Shown: positions 7,438 to 16,256 of the stretch, in pieces | Position numbering within the stretch: position 1 is the stretch's first letter | Layout: every line of letters begins with the position of its first letter | Virus record (IMG/VR): IMGVR_UViG_3300044535_000749 | Location: 1 to 29,037 of that record | Origin: a virus | Reading direction: 5' to 3' (one strand) | DNA length: 29,037 nucleotides | Notes under the pieces: model-generated | What the model was told of the DNA's origin: nothing | The model's input: the letters and a program-made list of their open reading frames with translations, nothing else | Databases searched by the model: none | Program-made: the position numbers and the translations under genes

Positions 7438-7972
7438 AGGCGCCCCCGGCCCTATCTGTAGTTCCACCACTTACTGTCCAGTAGTCGTATGAGAACGTAA
7501 CCTGGAATGATTCGATCTGGTCGGTATTTGCCCAATCCATTTCGATCGGTGAGATAACGCTTGGAAAGATTCCATCGAACTTATATTCACGGATTGGCGA
7601 ACCATCCTTAGAATATTGAATTACAGTAGCGTTAGACTTATAACGATTGATTTCACGAACGTTACGCTCAAGACGGTTGATGCGGTTTGACCACTCTTCC
7701 ATTGCGTTACGGATCAAGAAATCTTCATCATTAATAATCGTTACTGTCCAGTCACCGAATGTTCTGTCTCCGGCCAGCTTCATCTGACGGCCGAAGTAAA
7801 ACACTGGAATCACACCGAGTTGTGATTCCGGAATCTGGGCAGCTTGAACCATAAATGGTGTCTTGAGATCTCCAGAAGCATTCGCAGGATTGTTGATACG
7901 CACCTGGAATAGATTCTGACGAGCACCACCGTAGACCAGTTGGCTTCTCATCTCATTAATATTAAAAGCCAT
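7436..7972 (-). CDS. gp19: Tail tube protein
   Basis: This 178-residue protein is the T4-type tail tube subunit, which stacks as hexamers inside the contractile sheath. Family features are the N-terminal GGARQNLFQVRINNPA, FMVQAAQIPESQLGVIPVFY, the GRQMKLAGDRTFGDWTVTII strand and the helix following DEDFLIRNAMEEWSNRINRL. The length is close to T4 gp19 (163 aa). A strong AGGAGG ribosome site lies 8 nt before the ATG, a late octamer overlaps the gp18 stop upstream, and an intrinsic terminator follows, so tube output is individually controlled. Confidence 0.97.
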   Translation of the reverse strand: MAFNINEMRSQLVYGGARQNLFQVRINNPANASGDLKTPFMVQAAQIPESQLGVIPVFYFGRQMKLAGDRTFGDWTVTIINDEDFLIRNAMEEWSNRINRLERNVREINRYKSNATVIQYSKDGSPIREYKFDGIFPSVISPIEMDWANTDQIESFQVTFSYDYWTVSGGTTDRAGGA

Positions 7973-7995
7973 TTGCTTTTCCTCCTAGTTTCTTT

Positions 7996-8003
7996 TATTT
8001 ATT
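7996..8003 (-). promoter_or_regulatory. Late promoter variant (AATAAATA) for gp19
   Basis: The minus-strand AATAAATA overlaps the gp18 stop codon. The predicted start near 7990 gives an 18-nt leader that contains the AGGAGG ribosome site at 7981-7986. Confidence 0.6.
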
Positions 8004-10368
8004 AGAACTGGCCAACAACTTCATTGAACTCTACACCCGAGCGTACAGCTACGAAGTTCAACTGGATGAAGTTGATGCTCTTAGCAGGCTTGATGTAGAT
8101 GTCACCAACAAAGCGGTTTGTATCGATAACTTCTGGAGTATTGTTTGTTTCGTCACAAACAACACGGAAGTCAGTGATACCACGACGGCCTTGAACATCA
8201 CGGAGGAATGGTTCAATCAGGTTAAGGAATTGCGCTCTTGTGAACTCGTCATTGAATTCGAAGAGCATCTGATTTGCAGCAGTAGCAATTGTCTTTTCTA
8301 GAACGATGAACAGACGACGTACGTTGATACGATCGAATGCGCTTGGACGGCCGAGTGCCGTCTTATCACCGAACAGAACTGTTCCTTGACCTGGTTGTGT
8401 AATTACTGGGTTAACGTCATTCTTGTACAGAAGATCACGATCTGTCTTGCTTGGGCTGTATGCCAGCTTGACAAGGTTCTTGATCTGACCGCGGTTATAA
8501 CCAGCAGGCGAGAACCAAGGATCACGAAGATCGTCTGAACGAGCAGTTAGACCTGCAATGTCACCGTTTAGTGGAACGTAGCGATATACATCGTTGTACT
8601 TGTCGTACTGGTACTTGTAACCAGAATCGATGAATGCATACGAGCTGTTACGTACATTCTGACGGAATGTTACGATGTTTGAAGCTTGTACGCCTTCGGT
8701 ATTTGCTCCAACAACATCATTCTTATCAGGTGAAATAAACACAACACAATCTTTACGAACATCTGCGATATTATCGATGAGATAGTTAGCAAGTTGTGCA
8801 CCATTCGACTGTCCTGTTGCCTTACCAGCCATAATCAGCGATACGTCAACCGATGATGCATCAGCAAAGAGGTCATATGCATTTGCAAGAGCAGCTACAG
8901 TAGCATTACTTTCTGTTATACCATCGCGTCCACCGATGAATGATTCGGAAAATGGAAGTGAAGTTGTTGAGTTTGCAAGCAATGCAGCAGTGTTAGTTGT
9001 AGCTTCAGCGCGGTCGTTGGTTGCCCATACGTAACGTGAGTTATCATTGATAACAGTCTTGTAGAAGGCAGTTGTACCATCTTCACCGATTGCATCTGTA
9101 GCACGTGATAGATTCTCGTAAACTTCAAGAACTGTTCCTGGAGTTCCGCTGAACATACCATCTTCATCTACAACCACAGCACTTACCTGATCGACTGTAG
9201 TTAGACCACGATCTGAAAGATAGCGTGATGTTCCTGGTACTGATGAAACAGTATTATAGAATTCCCATTTGCGAGTAATTGTGTTCGCTGAGAAGTTAGA
9301 AGCACGATTCCAAGTATCTTCAAACGTAATATCAAAATATGCAAGACTTAAAGTGTCTTCAGATGTTGCTGCCGGAAGCGATTTGATTTTCAGTGTCTGA
9401 GTACCAACTGTGGTATTACCAAGTTCAATGTAATCGCCAACAGAAAGTGACTCAAGAATAATATTAGCAGCTGTTTTGGCTTCAGCATATGTAAGGTTAC
9501 CACCACCAGCACCTGGTTCAATCCACGTAAGAACGACGTTAGCAACGCTTGAGTTCACATTGATGCTAATAGCAGCATTTGCAAGCTGATTTAGTTTAAA
9601 ACCATCATCAACGGCACTAGTAGCCGGCCCGGCGGCTAAACCACCAACGCTGTTTCCACTGAACATATTGATCGTACGATCGTATTGAGCCGCCGAATCA
9701 CACATTGAAACACGGAGTGAGTTGCCAAGATCACCTGGATAACGAGCTACAAATTGCGTATTTACAAACGTAGCATTTGCTGGACCTTTATCTTCAAAAT
9801 CATCCGCATTCTTGACAATGCAATTTGCAAGAGCAACAACACCGCTATTAGCAACAGCATTAAAAGCAAGAGTATTTGCAAAGAAGTTGAGTTGAGCATC
9901 AGTTGAAGATGTAGCATTAGCAGATAGAACAACAGTTGTATTTGATGCACCTGTTGAAGTTGCGGAAACTACAAACGTTCCTGTAGGAATGCCTGCACCG
10001 AAGACTGCATGACCAGCAGCAACACCATAAGTATTGCCAGTTAGAATAACTGTAGTATTGCTATTCAGGTTTGCAGAAGCCGCGGCAACTGTATTCGAGA
10101 AACCAGTTGTTACAGCAGCACGACTTACATAAAGAGCATTACCATATGCAAGGAAGTTAGCAGCAGTATAAAATGTTTCGTAGTTGTTATTTGTAGGCAT
10201 ACCGTAACGGGTTGCCAGAGTATTTTCTGAATCTACAAGAATGAACTTGCCGACAGGACCCCAACGAAATACTCCACCAATAGCACCAACAGTGGTTGCT
10301 AAAGCTGGAATAGTTGTTGTAAGATCAATCTCGGAAACGTTAATTCCAGGGCTGACTTGAAACGCCAT
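8002..10368 (-). CDS. gp18: Contractile tail sheath protein
   Basis: This 788-residue protein is the T4-type sheath subunit that contracts around the tube to drive DNA injection. The N-terminus (FQVSPGINVSEIDLTTTIPA, then GAIGGVFRWGPVGKF) and the C-terminal domain (GRPSAFDRINVRRLFIVLEK, then an FEFND segment and VRSGVEFNEVVGQF) are characteristic. It exceeds T4 gp18 (659 aa). About residues 93-158 form an inserted Ala/Ser/Thr/Asn-rich beta segment with the pattern GAGIPTGTFVV, which resembles short repeats in other phage surface proteins. The ATG follows AGGGAG, and an exact late octamer lies about 47 nt upstream. Confidence 0.98.
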   Translation of the reverse strand: MAFQVSPGINVSEIDLTTTIPALATTVGAIGGVFRWGPVGKFILVDSENTLATRYGMPTNNNYETFYTAANFLAYGNALYVSRAAVTTGFSNTVAAASANLNSNTTVILTGNTYGVAAGHAVFGAGIPTGTFVVSATSTGASNTTVVLSANATSSTDAQLNFFANTLAFNAVANSGVVALANCIVKNADDFEDKGPANATFVNTQFVARYPGDLGNSLRVSMCDSAAQYDRTINMFSGNSVGGLAAGPATSAVDDGFKLNQLANAAISINVNSSVANVVLTWIEPGAGGGNLTYAEAKTAANIILESLSVGDYIELGNTTVGTQTLKIKSLPAATSEDTLSLAYFDITFEDTWNRASNFSANTITRKWEFYNTVSSVPGTSRYLSDRGLTTVDQVSAVVVDEDGMFSGTPGTVLEVYENLSRATDAIGEDGTTAFYKTVINDNSRYVWATNDRAEATTNTAALLANSTTSLPFSESFIGGRDGITESNATVAALANAYDLFADASSVDVSLIMAGKATGQSNGAQLANYLIDNIADVRKDCVVFISPDKNDVVGANTEGVQASNIVTFRQNVRNSSYAFIDSGYKYQYDKYNDVYRYVPLNGDIAGLTARSDDLRDPWFSPAGYNRGQIKNLVKLAYSPSKTDRDLLYKNDVNPVITQPGQGTVLFGDKTALGRPSAFDRINVRRLFIVLEKTIATAANQMLFEFNDEFTRAQFLNLIEPFLRDVQGRRGITDFRVVCDETNNTPEVIDTNRFVGDIYIKPAKSINFIQLNFVAVRSGVEFNEVVGQF

Positions 10369-10414
10369 TGTAATCTCCCTTAATCGAAGGTGTTTAACCA
10401 GTTACTTTTTCTTT

Positions 10415-10422
10415 TATTTATA
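10415..10422 (-). promoter_or_regulatory. Late promoter (TATAAATA) for gp18
   Basis: An exact minus-strand octamer lies in the 65-nt gap between gp17 and gp18. The predicted start near 10409 leaves a leader of about 41 nt. Confidence 0.75.
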
Positions 10423-10433
10423 ATTTAACCAGA

Positions 10434-12089
10434 TTACGCAAATAGGCCCTTAAACTCGGGATTCCATTGTTGAGACATGTCAATGACCTCAATTGCGTTA
10501 GGATCTTCTAGTTCTCTTCCATTGTCCATGAAGAATGAGAACATTTCATTATCAAGATCTTCGTCTGTTCTATTTCTTAGTCTTAGAAGCGTATTAATAT
10601 CTGTGAAGTCTTTGAAATATTGTTGGTTTGACATCCAAGCAAACAATACCAATGCCATGACAAGATCGTCATGTGCACCAGGTTCCGCTTCATATGATGC
10701 GTTCTTCTTTGAGAATCTGGATAGTTCGTATATAGTATCATGATCGTTAATAATCAACTGGTACTGTTCAATGAGCAATTTAAGTAATGAGCAACCAATT
10801 GTCTTAGTCACAGCAGTTTGTTTTAGTCCACGTTCTGCGGTTTTACTAAACCCGGCAGAGATTCTTTTACCCTTTGGACCTGCCTTCTCAGTAAAGATCA
10901 GGTTGTCAGACTCGTAATCAATGTACAGTGCATCAGCAACAGTGGTTCCGATATCATTTATTTCAACAAGGATTACAGCATTATTATATTGCAGCGACGT
11001 CTGGTGAATAGTTTGTGTATACTCGGCAGGAGGGGTAACATTGCTCTTATAGACGCAAACCTGATTATACGGCATCTGTGTGACATCGATAACCTGGAAT
11101 GCAGAATAGTCAAGTCCTTTACCGTGAGACACATCACATGTCATAACATAACGGTGATCCTTCTCAGGAAGGAAATACGTAGTCAACCCATCGGTTGATG
11201 ACAGTGGACGTTGTGCAGTAAGCGTCTTAAGTACAGCACCGGAGATTAGTGTACCAGATGAACCAAGCCATGCACACTCAAATTCCTGAGCAAACTTTTC
11301 ATAATCAAAGTCCATAGCACCAAGCGTTTCTTGTTTCCATGCCTCATCACGGCCGGGAACCATCTGCCAAGGAACCTCGACATACTGGTAACCGTTAGTG
11401 CCTTCCTTGGCACCGGTACAGGTCTTGTAGAAGTGATTCAGACCATTCGGAGTTGATGTGAATAGAATCTTAGTTGTTTCACCAGATGAAATGGTTGGGA
11501 AAACCGAAGCAAAGAACTCGTCCCAGTTCTCAACAAACGCAGCTTCATCGATGTACAGTAGCGAGATAGACTTACCACGAATAGCCGATGAACTTGTCGC
11601 TGCTGCAATAACCTTACAGCCGTTCTCAAGTTCGATCGACCCCTTGTTCCATTCGACAACACCCTGTTGTAACCAGTCAGGAAGGGATTCGTACGATAAC
11701 TTTACACGATCCAAGATTTCTCGTGCCGCATCACCCTTGTTAGCAAGTAGAGCTACGGTCTTGTGCTCATTAAAGAGAATATAGTGTAATATAACCGCAG
11801 CCGCTGTAGTAGTCTTACCAGCCTGGCGACTGGTGACCACCGTAACACGACGGTTGTTAGTGAGTTTATCAATGATTTCTTTTTGGTAGTCATAAAGTAC
11901 AATCGGTATTAGGCCACGATCAACGTGAACAATTTTAATATAACGTTCGGCAAAATAGATCGGATCGTCGGCACATCTAAGCCACTCCTCGACCTGCTCT
12001 GCAGTCCACTCAATCTTTTTTCTGGCCTTCTTGAGAAGAGGGTTGCCGTTGTATCCCTTATCAAAAGCCTTTTTAAGCTTATCAAGCAT
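10434..12089 (-). CDS. gp17: Terminase large subunit (packaging ATPase/nuclease)
   Basis: This 551-residue protein is the DNA-packaging motor. Walker A is SRQAGKTT (residues 87-94), Walker B is LLYIDEAAF with D181 and E182, and the coupling motif is around FTSTPNG (209-215). The RNase-H-like nuclease domain begins near TCDVSHGKGLDYSAF (D318 and D326 as metal ligands) and ends with HDDLVMAL. All key residues are present and the length is near T4 gp17 (610 aa). The start ATG overlaps the gp16 stop by 8 nt, so the two subunits are probably translationally coupled. No intein or interruption is seen. Confidence 0.98.
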   Translation of the reverse strand: MLDKLKKAFDKGYNGNPLLKKARKKIEWTAEQVEEWLRCADDPIYFAERYIKIVHVDRGLIPIVLYDYQKEIIDKLTNNRRVTVVTSRQAGKTTTAAAVILHYILFNEHKTVALLANKGDAAREILDRVKLSYESLPDWLQQGVVEWNKGSIELENGCKVIAAATSSSAIRGKSISLLYIDEAAFVENWDEFFASVFPTISSGETTKILFTSTPNGLNHFYKTCTGAKEGTNGYQYVEVPWQMVPGRDEAWKQETLGAMDFDYEKFAQEFECAWLGSSGTLISGAVLKTLTAQRPLSSTDGLTTYFLPEKDHRYVMTCDVSHGKGLDYSAFQVIDVTQMPYNQVCVYKSNVTPPAEYTQTIHQTSLQYNNAVILVEINDIGTTVADALYIDYESDNLIFTEKAGPKGKRISAGFSKTAERGLKQTAVTKTIGCSLLKLLIEQYQLIINDHDTIYELSRFSKKNASYEAEPGAHDDLVMALVLFAWMSNQQYFKDFTDINTLLRLRNRTDEDLDNEMFSFFMDNGRELEDPNAIEVIDMSQQWNPEFKGLFA

Positions 12090-12486
12090 CGTCGCTATTA
12101 TTTCTTCTTTGATCGATCATCTTTTGAAGTTCGGCAGTAGATCCGACAAAGAGATTATTAGTTACCTGTTGGTTGTTTGCCTCTGGTTCTGTCTCAAGAA
12201 GTTTTTTCTTCTTGGCCTGAAGATCTAAAAGATCCTTATTGGCACCAACCAGAGTATTCATCATGGTTGAAAGCACTTCATATGCTCTAGGATGTTGTGA
12301 CTGTCTGGCCACATCCATCAGATCAAACAATGCTTCTTGTCCTTTGCCGATTACATCCATGAGATTCTCACGGGCATAGTCGAAGTCATTTTGTATTGTA
12401 GGATCTTCTGGTTTGTTTTGTACCATTGGAAGAAACTGTCTAGTGTCATCCGGTTGGATGTTTAAAATGCTATTTAACTTTTTCAT
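12082..12486 (-). CDS. gp16: Terminase small subunit
   Basis: This 134-residue protein matches the marine T4-type gp16 pattern: DFDYARENLMDVIGKGQEAL, then HPRAYEVLSTMMNTLVGANK and DLLDLQAKKKKL. These helices form the ring-oligomer coiled-coil core that recognises the genome and regulates gp17. The basic KKKK cluster is followed by a Gln/Asn-rich linker and a helical tail. The start shares a base with the gp15 stop (TAATG) and the end overlaps gp17, which fits a coupled gp15-16-17 block. Confidence 0.93.
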   Translation of the reverse strand: MKKLNSILNIQPDDTRQFLPMVQNKPEDPTIQNDFDYARENLMDVIGKGQEALFDLMDVARQSQHPRAYEVLSTMMNTLVGANKDLLDLQAKKKKLLETEPEANNQQVTNNLFVGSTAELQKMIDQRRNNSDDA

Positions 12487-13316
12487 TACACATTACTTTC
12501 GAACTCATGAACAAATCCATAGTTATCTGTTGCTTCAATTAATGTCCAGTTAATAGACGCAGCACCGTTAGATGTTGGTTCACCGTTTGCGGTAAGGCCA
12601 GGATAAACATGAACGGTCTCCGTAGCCGAGGTATTTGTGGTATTAGCCGTTATGACATCTGATGTCGGTCTGAAGTTGACGTCAACATATTTAATGACTC
12701 CGCCATCAAGACCAGAACCTGAACCGATTCTCTTAGATGGACCGAACACATAACCTTTTAGCGTAAAGTCTAGCGTCCAGATAATGGCACGTCTTGTTTG
12801 AAATTCGCCTTCGTACGTATCCTCTGAAGAAACACTATTCAAGATGATCGGAATATCCCACGGATCGTCTTCCATGTCAGGAATAAGGTGAACCGATGCT
12901 GTCCACTCTGGAGTGAAGTATGGTAGGATCTGTTCAACAATCTTTGTTCCATCGTCTGCATTCTTGACCAAGATGGATAACTGGAATGTAATATTATACG
13001 GCACCGGTTGATATTGATATTTGTTATCCTTAACCTTACGGTTTAGGGTATTCAACTTTCGTTCTGAATCGTATTGAAACGATGTCATCTCAAATGCAAT
13101 GCGAGGAACCGTCATAGCAATCTTATTGTCTAGATCCGGGTTACCTTCAAGGCGAGCAAGATACTTTTCTTTTGGACCATATGATAACGGAACTTTAAGC
13201 GTTTGTATAGTTTTTCCGGTATTATCGTGGCGATTAATATAGATGTTATTAAACAACGTTCCGAATAGGATAACGTATTTTCTTAAAATATCATGTGAGA
13301 ATGTACTACCAAACAT
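12486..13316 (-). CDS. gp15: Proximal tail sheath stabiliser / tail terminator
   Basis: The protein is 276 residues from the ATG at 13316, close to T4 gp15 (272 aa), which caps the tail tube and sheath and joins the tail to the neck. The N-terminus MFGSTFSHDILRKYVILFGT resembles the T4 start MFGYFYN, and LFNNIYINRHD and VPLSYGPKEKYLARL are family-typical. The frame extends 13 codons further to a TTG at 13355, but the ATG forms a TAATG with the gp14 stop, matches family length and begins at the conserved MFG, so it is preferred. It is coupled on both sides (gp14 and gp16). Confidence 0.95.
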   Translation of the reverse strand: MFGSTFSHDILRKYVILFGTLFNNIYINRHDNTGKTIQTLKVPLSYGPKEKYLARLEGNPDLDNKIAMTVPRIAFEMTSFQYDSERKLNTLNRKVKDNKYQYQPVPYNITFQLSILVKNADDGTKIVEQILPYFTPEWTASVHLIPDMEDDPWDIPIILNSVSSEDTYEGEFQTRRAIIWTLDFTLKGYVFGPSKRIGSGSGLDGGVIKYVDVNFRPTSDVITANTTNTSATETVHVYPGLTANGEPTSNGAASINWTLIEATDNYGFVHEFESNV

Positions 13317-14044
13317 TATACTTCGCCTTCTGAGAATGGATCTACCTGGCTCCAATCGAGAATTTCTTCGCCTTCCAACTGGAATTCTGAATTGTCCTCT
13401 AACGCATCTATTGTTTGTTGTTCTAAACTATAACTACCCTGGATAATCTCGTATCCATCGTTGTCTGTTATAAAATAGTTATCGTTTGTAAGGATTCCCC
13501 AGATTCCCAGATCAAGACTGCGTTCTTGCTCGATATTATCGATTGCAGCAATGCCAGTTCTAAGACGTTCGGAACTGTACTCGTACATCTCACACGAGAG
13601 ATCGTACATTTGAATCGCGCCCATCTGATACCAGACTGCATTCTTGTTCACATATTTAATAATAAGGATACGATCAATCATTGGAACGTAAATAAGATCG
13701 CCTTCTTGTGGGCGATCGATCATTGCATCGTTACCGATTTCATTCATAAAGTTACGAACAGATACCGTAAGAGTTACTTGATCTCTGATTTCTAGGTTAA
13801 ACTTAGATAGGAACGAACCATCACCTTCATACGAGTCGTAACTCTTGATGTATAGGTCTATCTGATAGGCACTATTATATTCAGATAGCGAATCCTCGCC
13901 ATAGATGTCATCTTTGGCTACAAGTGTTCTAGGACAATAAAACATGTCATGGCCATAGATCTTAATAGACTCTAGGACTAGATCTTCTATTAATAGCTGC
14001 TCTTGGCTATTTGTAAAGTTATTGAAATAGAAATTTGTTGACAC
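13316..14044 (-). CDS. gp14: Neck protein (head completion)
   Basis: This 242-residue protein is the size of T4 gp14 (256 aa), which assembles with gp13 on the portal to finish the head and accept the tail. Typical marine gp14 segments are LLIEDLVLESIKIYGHDMFY followed by CPRTL near the N-terminus, then QEGDLIYVPMIDRILIIKYV and QMGAIQMYDLSCEMYEYSSE. It appears to start at a GTG (14042-14044) only 3 nt past the gp13 stop, with a weak GGAT ribosome site, so translation probably relies on coupling to gp13. The stop overlaps the gp15 ATG. Confidence 0.94.
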   Translation of the reverse strand: MSTNFYFNNFTNSQEQLLIEDLVLESIKIYGHDMFYCPRTLVAKDDIYGEDSLSEYNSAYQIDLYIKSYDSYEGDGSFLSKFNLEIRDQVTLTVSVRNFMNEIGNDAMIDRPQEGDLIYVPMIDRILIIKYVNKNAVWYQMGAIQMYDLSCEMYEYSSERLRTGIAAIDNIEQERSLDLGIWGILTNDNYFITDNDGYEIIQGSYSLEQQTIDALEDNSEFQLEGEEILDWSQVDPFSEGEV

Positions 14045-14047
14045 AGA

Positions 14048-14791
14048 TTATCCGATCATATCCAAGACAGGAAGAGAGTAACCAGAGATCATCTCTTGTT
14101 CCATCTTAGTGATTTCATCAACAGCATCGTTGTAGATCTTCTCGCCATTGAACTGTACGCCACCAGGCAGATTCATACCGGTGAACTTAGTCAGGTTTGA
14201 TCCCCATTGTCTCTTGATAAGAGACGTAGCATAGTTCTGAAGCCAGCGGTCATTCCATGCATCATTGTATAAGACCGGATCTACAACTTCATAAGCCTCT
14301 ACAAGAAGAAATGATCCGACTGCTAGGTTGCCCCAGTCGGTATCAACATATAATCTGTTTTTATGACGTGTATATCTGATAGGCACCTTACCGACTAGCA
14401 ACTCGGTTAATAGTGCTAGGTGTTCCATAACCATATAGTATGGAACAACCGAGACGTTTGTCAGGGTATAAAGATCGTTCAGAGCGATCTGATAACGGAT
14501 ATTAAAGAGGTCATCTGCACGAACCGAAGGATCACCGATTGAAAAGACACTAACTGCACCAATGATATTTTCTGGCAGCGTGATGTACTTATTGGTAACA
14601 TCTGTTTCAGTCACAGCATGCTTGTAATAGATCTTGTCTGAACCATCAAAGTGATAATCGTAGTAGTAACGAAGAGCCTCGTCAATACGATCATCAACCT
14701 GATCATCATCGACGTTGATCTCGATTACTGGCTTGCCTAGTTTGCGTAAGCAATATTCTTTGAACTCAGATTTTGTTGTTGGCGCAGCCAT
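14048..14791 (-). CDS. gp13: Neck protein (head completion)
   Basis: This 247-residue protein corresponds to T4 gp13 (309 aa; marine versions are shorter). It forms the neck ring under the portal. Family-typical segments are FKEYCLRKLGKPVIEINVDD at the N-terminus, DRIDEALRYYYDYHFDGSD, and a C-terminal region with KRQWGSNLTKFTGMNLPGGV. GAGG precedes the ATG. It is the first gene of the leftward head-tail block and is driven by the left half of a divergent late promoter pair. Confidence 0.95.
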   Translation of the reverse strand: MAAPTTKSEFKEYCLRKLGKPVIEINVDDDQVDDRIDEALRYYYDYHFDGSDKIYYKHAVTETDVTNKYITLPENIIGAVSVFSIGDPSVRADDLFNIRYQIALNDLYTLTNVSVVPYYMVMEHLALLTELLVGKVPIRYTRHKNRLYVDTDWGNLAVGSFLLVEAYEVVDPVLYNDAWNDRWLQNYATSLIKRQWGSNLTKFTGMNLPGGVQFNGEKIYNDAVDEITKMEQEMISGYSLPVLDMIG

Positions 14792-14824
14792 AGTAACCTC
14801 TTTTCATTCTATTTATGCTCTAGT

Positions 14825-14832
14825 TATTTATA
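14825..14832 (-). promoter_or_regulatory. Late promoter (TATAAATA), leftward, for gp13-gp17
   Basis: An exact minus-strand octamer. The predicted start near 14819 leaves a leader of about 28 nt before the gp13 ATG. It lies only 5 nt from an oppositely oriented exact octamer. Confidence 0.78.
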
Positions 14833-14837
14833 TAGCT

Positions 14838-14845
14838 TATAAATA
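14838..14845 (+). promoter_or_regulatory. Late promoter (TATAAATA), rightward, for the plus-strand genes
   Basis: An exact plus-strand octamer forms a near-palindrome with the leftward copy (14825-14845). The predicted start near 14851 gives a leader of about 25 nt containing GAGG before the ATG at 14876. Confidence 0.75.
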
Positions 14846-14875
14846 CAAACATCATATAGTACACGTGAGGATATT

Positions 14876-15418
14876 ATGAACTTAGATCTAATGATTATTG
14901 ACAATTTTTATAACAACCCGGATGCAGTCAGAGCGGCTGCTCTTACATTAGAGTTCGATGTTATCGGCAGCTATCCCGGCAAAAGAACTGTTCCATTCTT
15001 GACAGAAGACGTAAAGTCATCCATCCAACATTGGATGAATCCAGTAGGCAATATTACAACCTGGCATGAATATTCTGGTTATAGCGGAGCTTTCCAGTAT
15101 ACAACGGCATTTGATAGAACATGGATCCATTGTGACCATACTAGTATGTGGGCTGGAGTGTGTTACCTGTCACCTGATGCTCCACACACGGCCGGGACCG
15201 GAATGTTCAGACACAAAGAAACCGGAGAATATCGAGCACCCCACAATGAACATGAGTCGTATGACTATACTAAATGGGATAAGATCGATATAGTAGGTAA
15301 TAAGTACAACCGTTTAGTCATTTATCGTGGTGACCTATTCCATGCAAGCCTTGACTATTTTGGTAAAGATCTTTATGATGGACGTCTTTTCCAGACGTTT
15401 TTCTTTGACACGGAGTAA
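14876..15418 (+). CDS. 2-oxoglutarate/Fe(II) oxygenase-like protein (DUF6445-like)
   Basis: This 180-residue protein has a double-stranded beta-helix pattern with an iron triad: H85-C-D87 in WIHCDHTS and a distal H156 in YRGDLFHAS. R170 in GRLFQTFFF is placed to bind 2-oxoglutarate. The block NRLVIYRGDLFHASLDYFG is characteristic of the DUF6445 group of phage and bacterial proteins, which are thought to hydroxylate a protein or small molecule; the substrate is unknown. It is transcribed opposite to the structural genes from its own late promoter and lies 2 nt before the glycosyltransferase gene. It differs from the second oxygenase at 19408-19986. Confidence 0.82.
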   Translation: MNLDLMIIDNFYNNPDAVRAAALTLEFDVIGSYPGKRTVPFLTEDVKSSIQHWMNPVGNITTWHEYSGYSGAFQYTTAFDRTWIHCDHTSMWAGVCYLSPDAPHTAGTGMFRHKETGEYRAPHNEHESYDYTKWDKIDIVGNKYNRLVIYRGDLFHASLDYFGKDLYDGRLFQTFFFDTE

Positions 15419-15420
15419 GT

Positions 15421-16176
15421 ATGATGAAAGTTTGTAAAGTATTATGGTCGACTAATCGCCTTGAATACCTAATTCCTACCCTGAAGTCACAAAGAAGTAT
15501 GCTAGATTTTACTGGGTGTGAAGTAGAAGGAATCTTTATTGATGACATGCCAAAAGGTCGTCATGACGGTACATTATTTGAATTAGTAAAAAGCTTTGGT
15601 TATACTGATATTATACTCAGACCTGAGAATTTAGGTCTTCCTCAGACATGGCGTACGACGTTTGAACTTTTAAAGCAAAAAGATTGTGACTATGTGTACC
15701 TATCAGAGGATGATGTCACATTTACCCAACCTATTAAGATGCTTGACATGATCGAAATCGCGTCAAACAATCCGATGTTTTCTCAGGTATGTTTGACAAG
15801 ACAGAAGTGGTATGAATACGAGGAAGAAACACAAGCCCTAGAAGATGATATATTACTAGGAAACTACAGAGGTGAGTTATCAGAAGCTTATTTCTGGAGT
15901 CTGTCGAGTATCTTCCGGAGAGATCTCGTAGATATCAACCATACGGATATTGTCGGAGAAAAGAATCTTAGCGAATATGTGGTTGCTAAATCTCTGCAGT
16001 CACTTGGTATGAAGACATGTAAGTTAAAGTCTTCAGACGGAAGCAATATAGTCAATCATATCGGCGATTATAGTGTTGGTAAAAGAGCTGAACCGGGTGA
16101 TCCTCGGTACGATGATTTTAAGATGTATGATCCTGAAACCAAATACAGTTCTAAAAATGGCCGCAAATGGGCCTAA
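15421..16176 (+). CDS. GT-A-type glycosyltransferase-like protein
   Basis: This 251-residue protein begins MMKVCKVLWSTNRLEYLIPT, which resembles the first strand and helix of family-2 glycosyltransferases. An EGIFIDDMP strand follows, then RPENLGLPQTWRTTFELLKQ and the metal/nucleotide motif YVYLSEDDVTF (the DxD equivalent). A later segment, FWSLSSIFRRDLV, fits an acceptor-side loop. No membrane segment is present, so it should act in the cytoplasm on a soluble acceptor such as a protein or a nucleotide-linked sugar. It shares a transcript with the upstream oxygenase. GGAGTAAGT precedes two adjacent ATGs; either 15421 or 15424 could be used. Confidence 0.8.
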   Translation: MMKVCKVLWSTNRLEYLIPTLKSQRSMLDFTGCEVEGIFIDDMPKGRHDGTLFELVKSFGYTDIILRPENLGLPQTWRTTFELLKQKDCDYVYLSEDDVTFTQPIKMLDMIEIASNNPMFSQVCLTRQKWYEYEEETQALEDDILLGNYRGELSEAYFWSLSSIFRRDLVDINHTDIVGEKNLSEYVVAKSLQSLGMKTCKLKSSDGSNIVNHIGDYSVGKRAEPGDPRYDDFKMYDPETKYSSKNGRKWA

Positions 16177-16184
16177 TTTTTGTA

Positions 16185-16213
16185 TGTACAACAATCAATA
16201 ATTGTGTTATAAT
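16185..16213 (+). promoter_or_regulatory. Sigma70-like promoter with extended -10
   Basis: TGTACA (16185-16190, 4 of 6 to TTGACA) is followed by a 17-bp spacer and a perfect TATAAT (16208-16213) preceded by TGT, an extended -10. The start would be near 16220, giving a leader of about 73 nt. This would allow expression by unmodified host polymerase before late time. Confidence 0.6.
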
Positions 16214-16239
16214 GACTTATGTCCTAATGAATAGTCATT
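16191..16239 (+). repeat. Two small inverted repeats around the promoter
   Basis: ACAAT/ATTGT arms (16191-16195 and 16201-16205) lie in the -35/-10 spacer. AATGACT/AGTCATT arms (16211-16217 and 16233-16239) span the -10 edge and start site. They could be operators or a leader hairpin; the role is inferred from position only. Confidence 0.4.
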
Positions 16240-16256
16240 CAGATATCTAGTTACAG

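Noticed and set aside
13317-13355. Longer gp15 start at a TTG (13 extra residues)
   Set aside because: The ATG at 13316 forms a TAATG with the gp14 stop, gives the T4-like MFG start and the family length.
16159-16181. Small GC hairpin and T-run at the glycosyltransferase stop
   Set aside because: The stem is only 4 bp (16159-16162 with 16170-16173) and the T-run is interrupted, so it is too weak to call a terminator.
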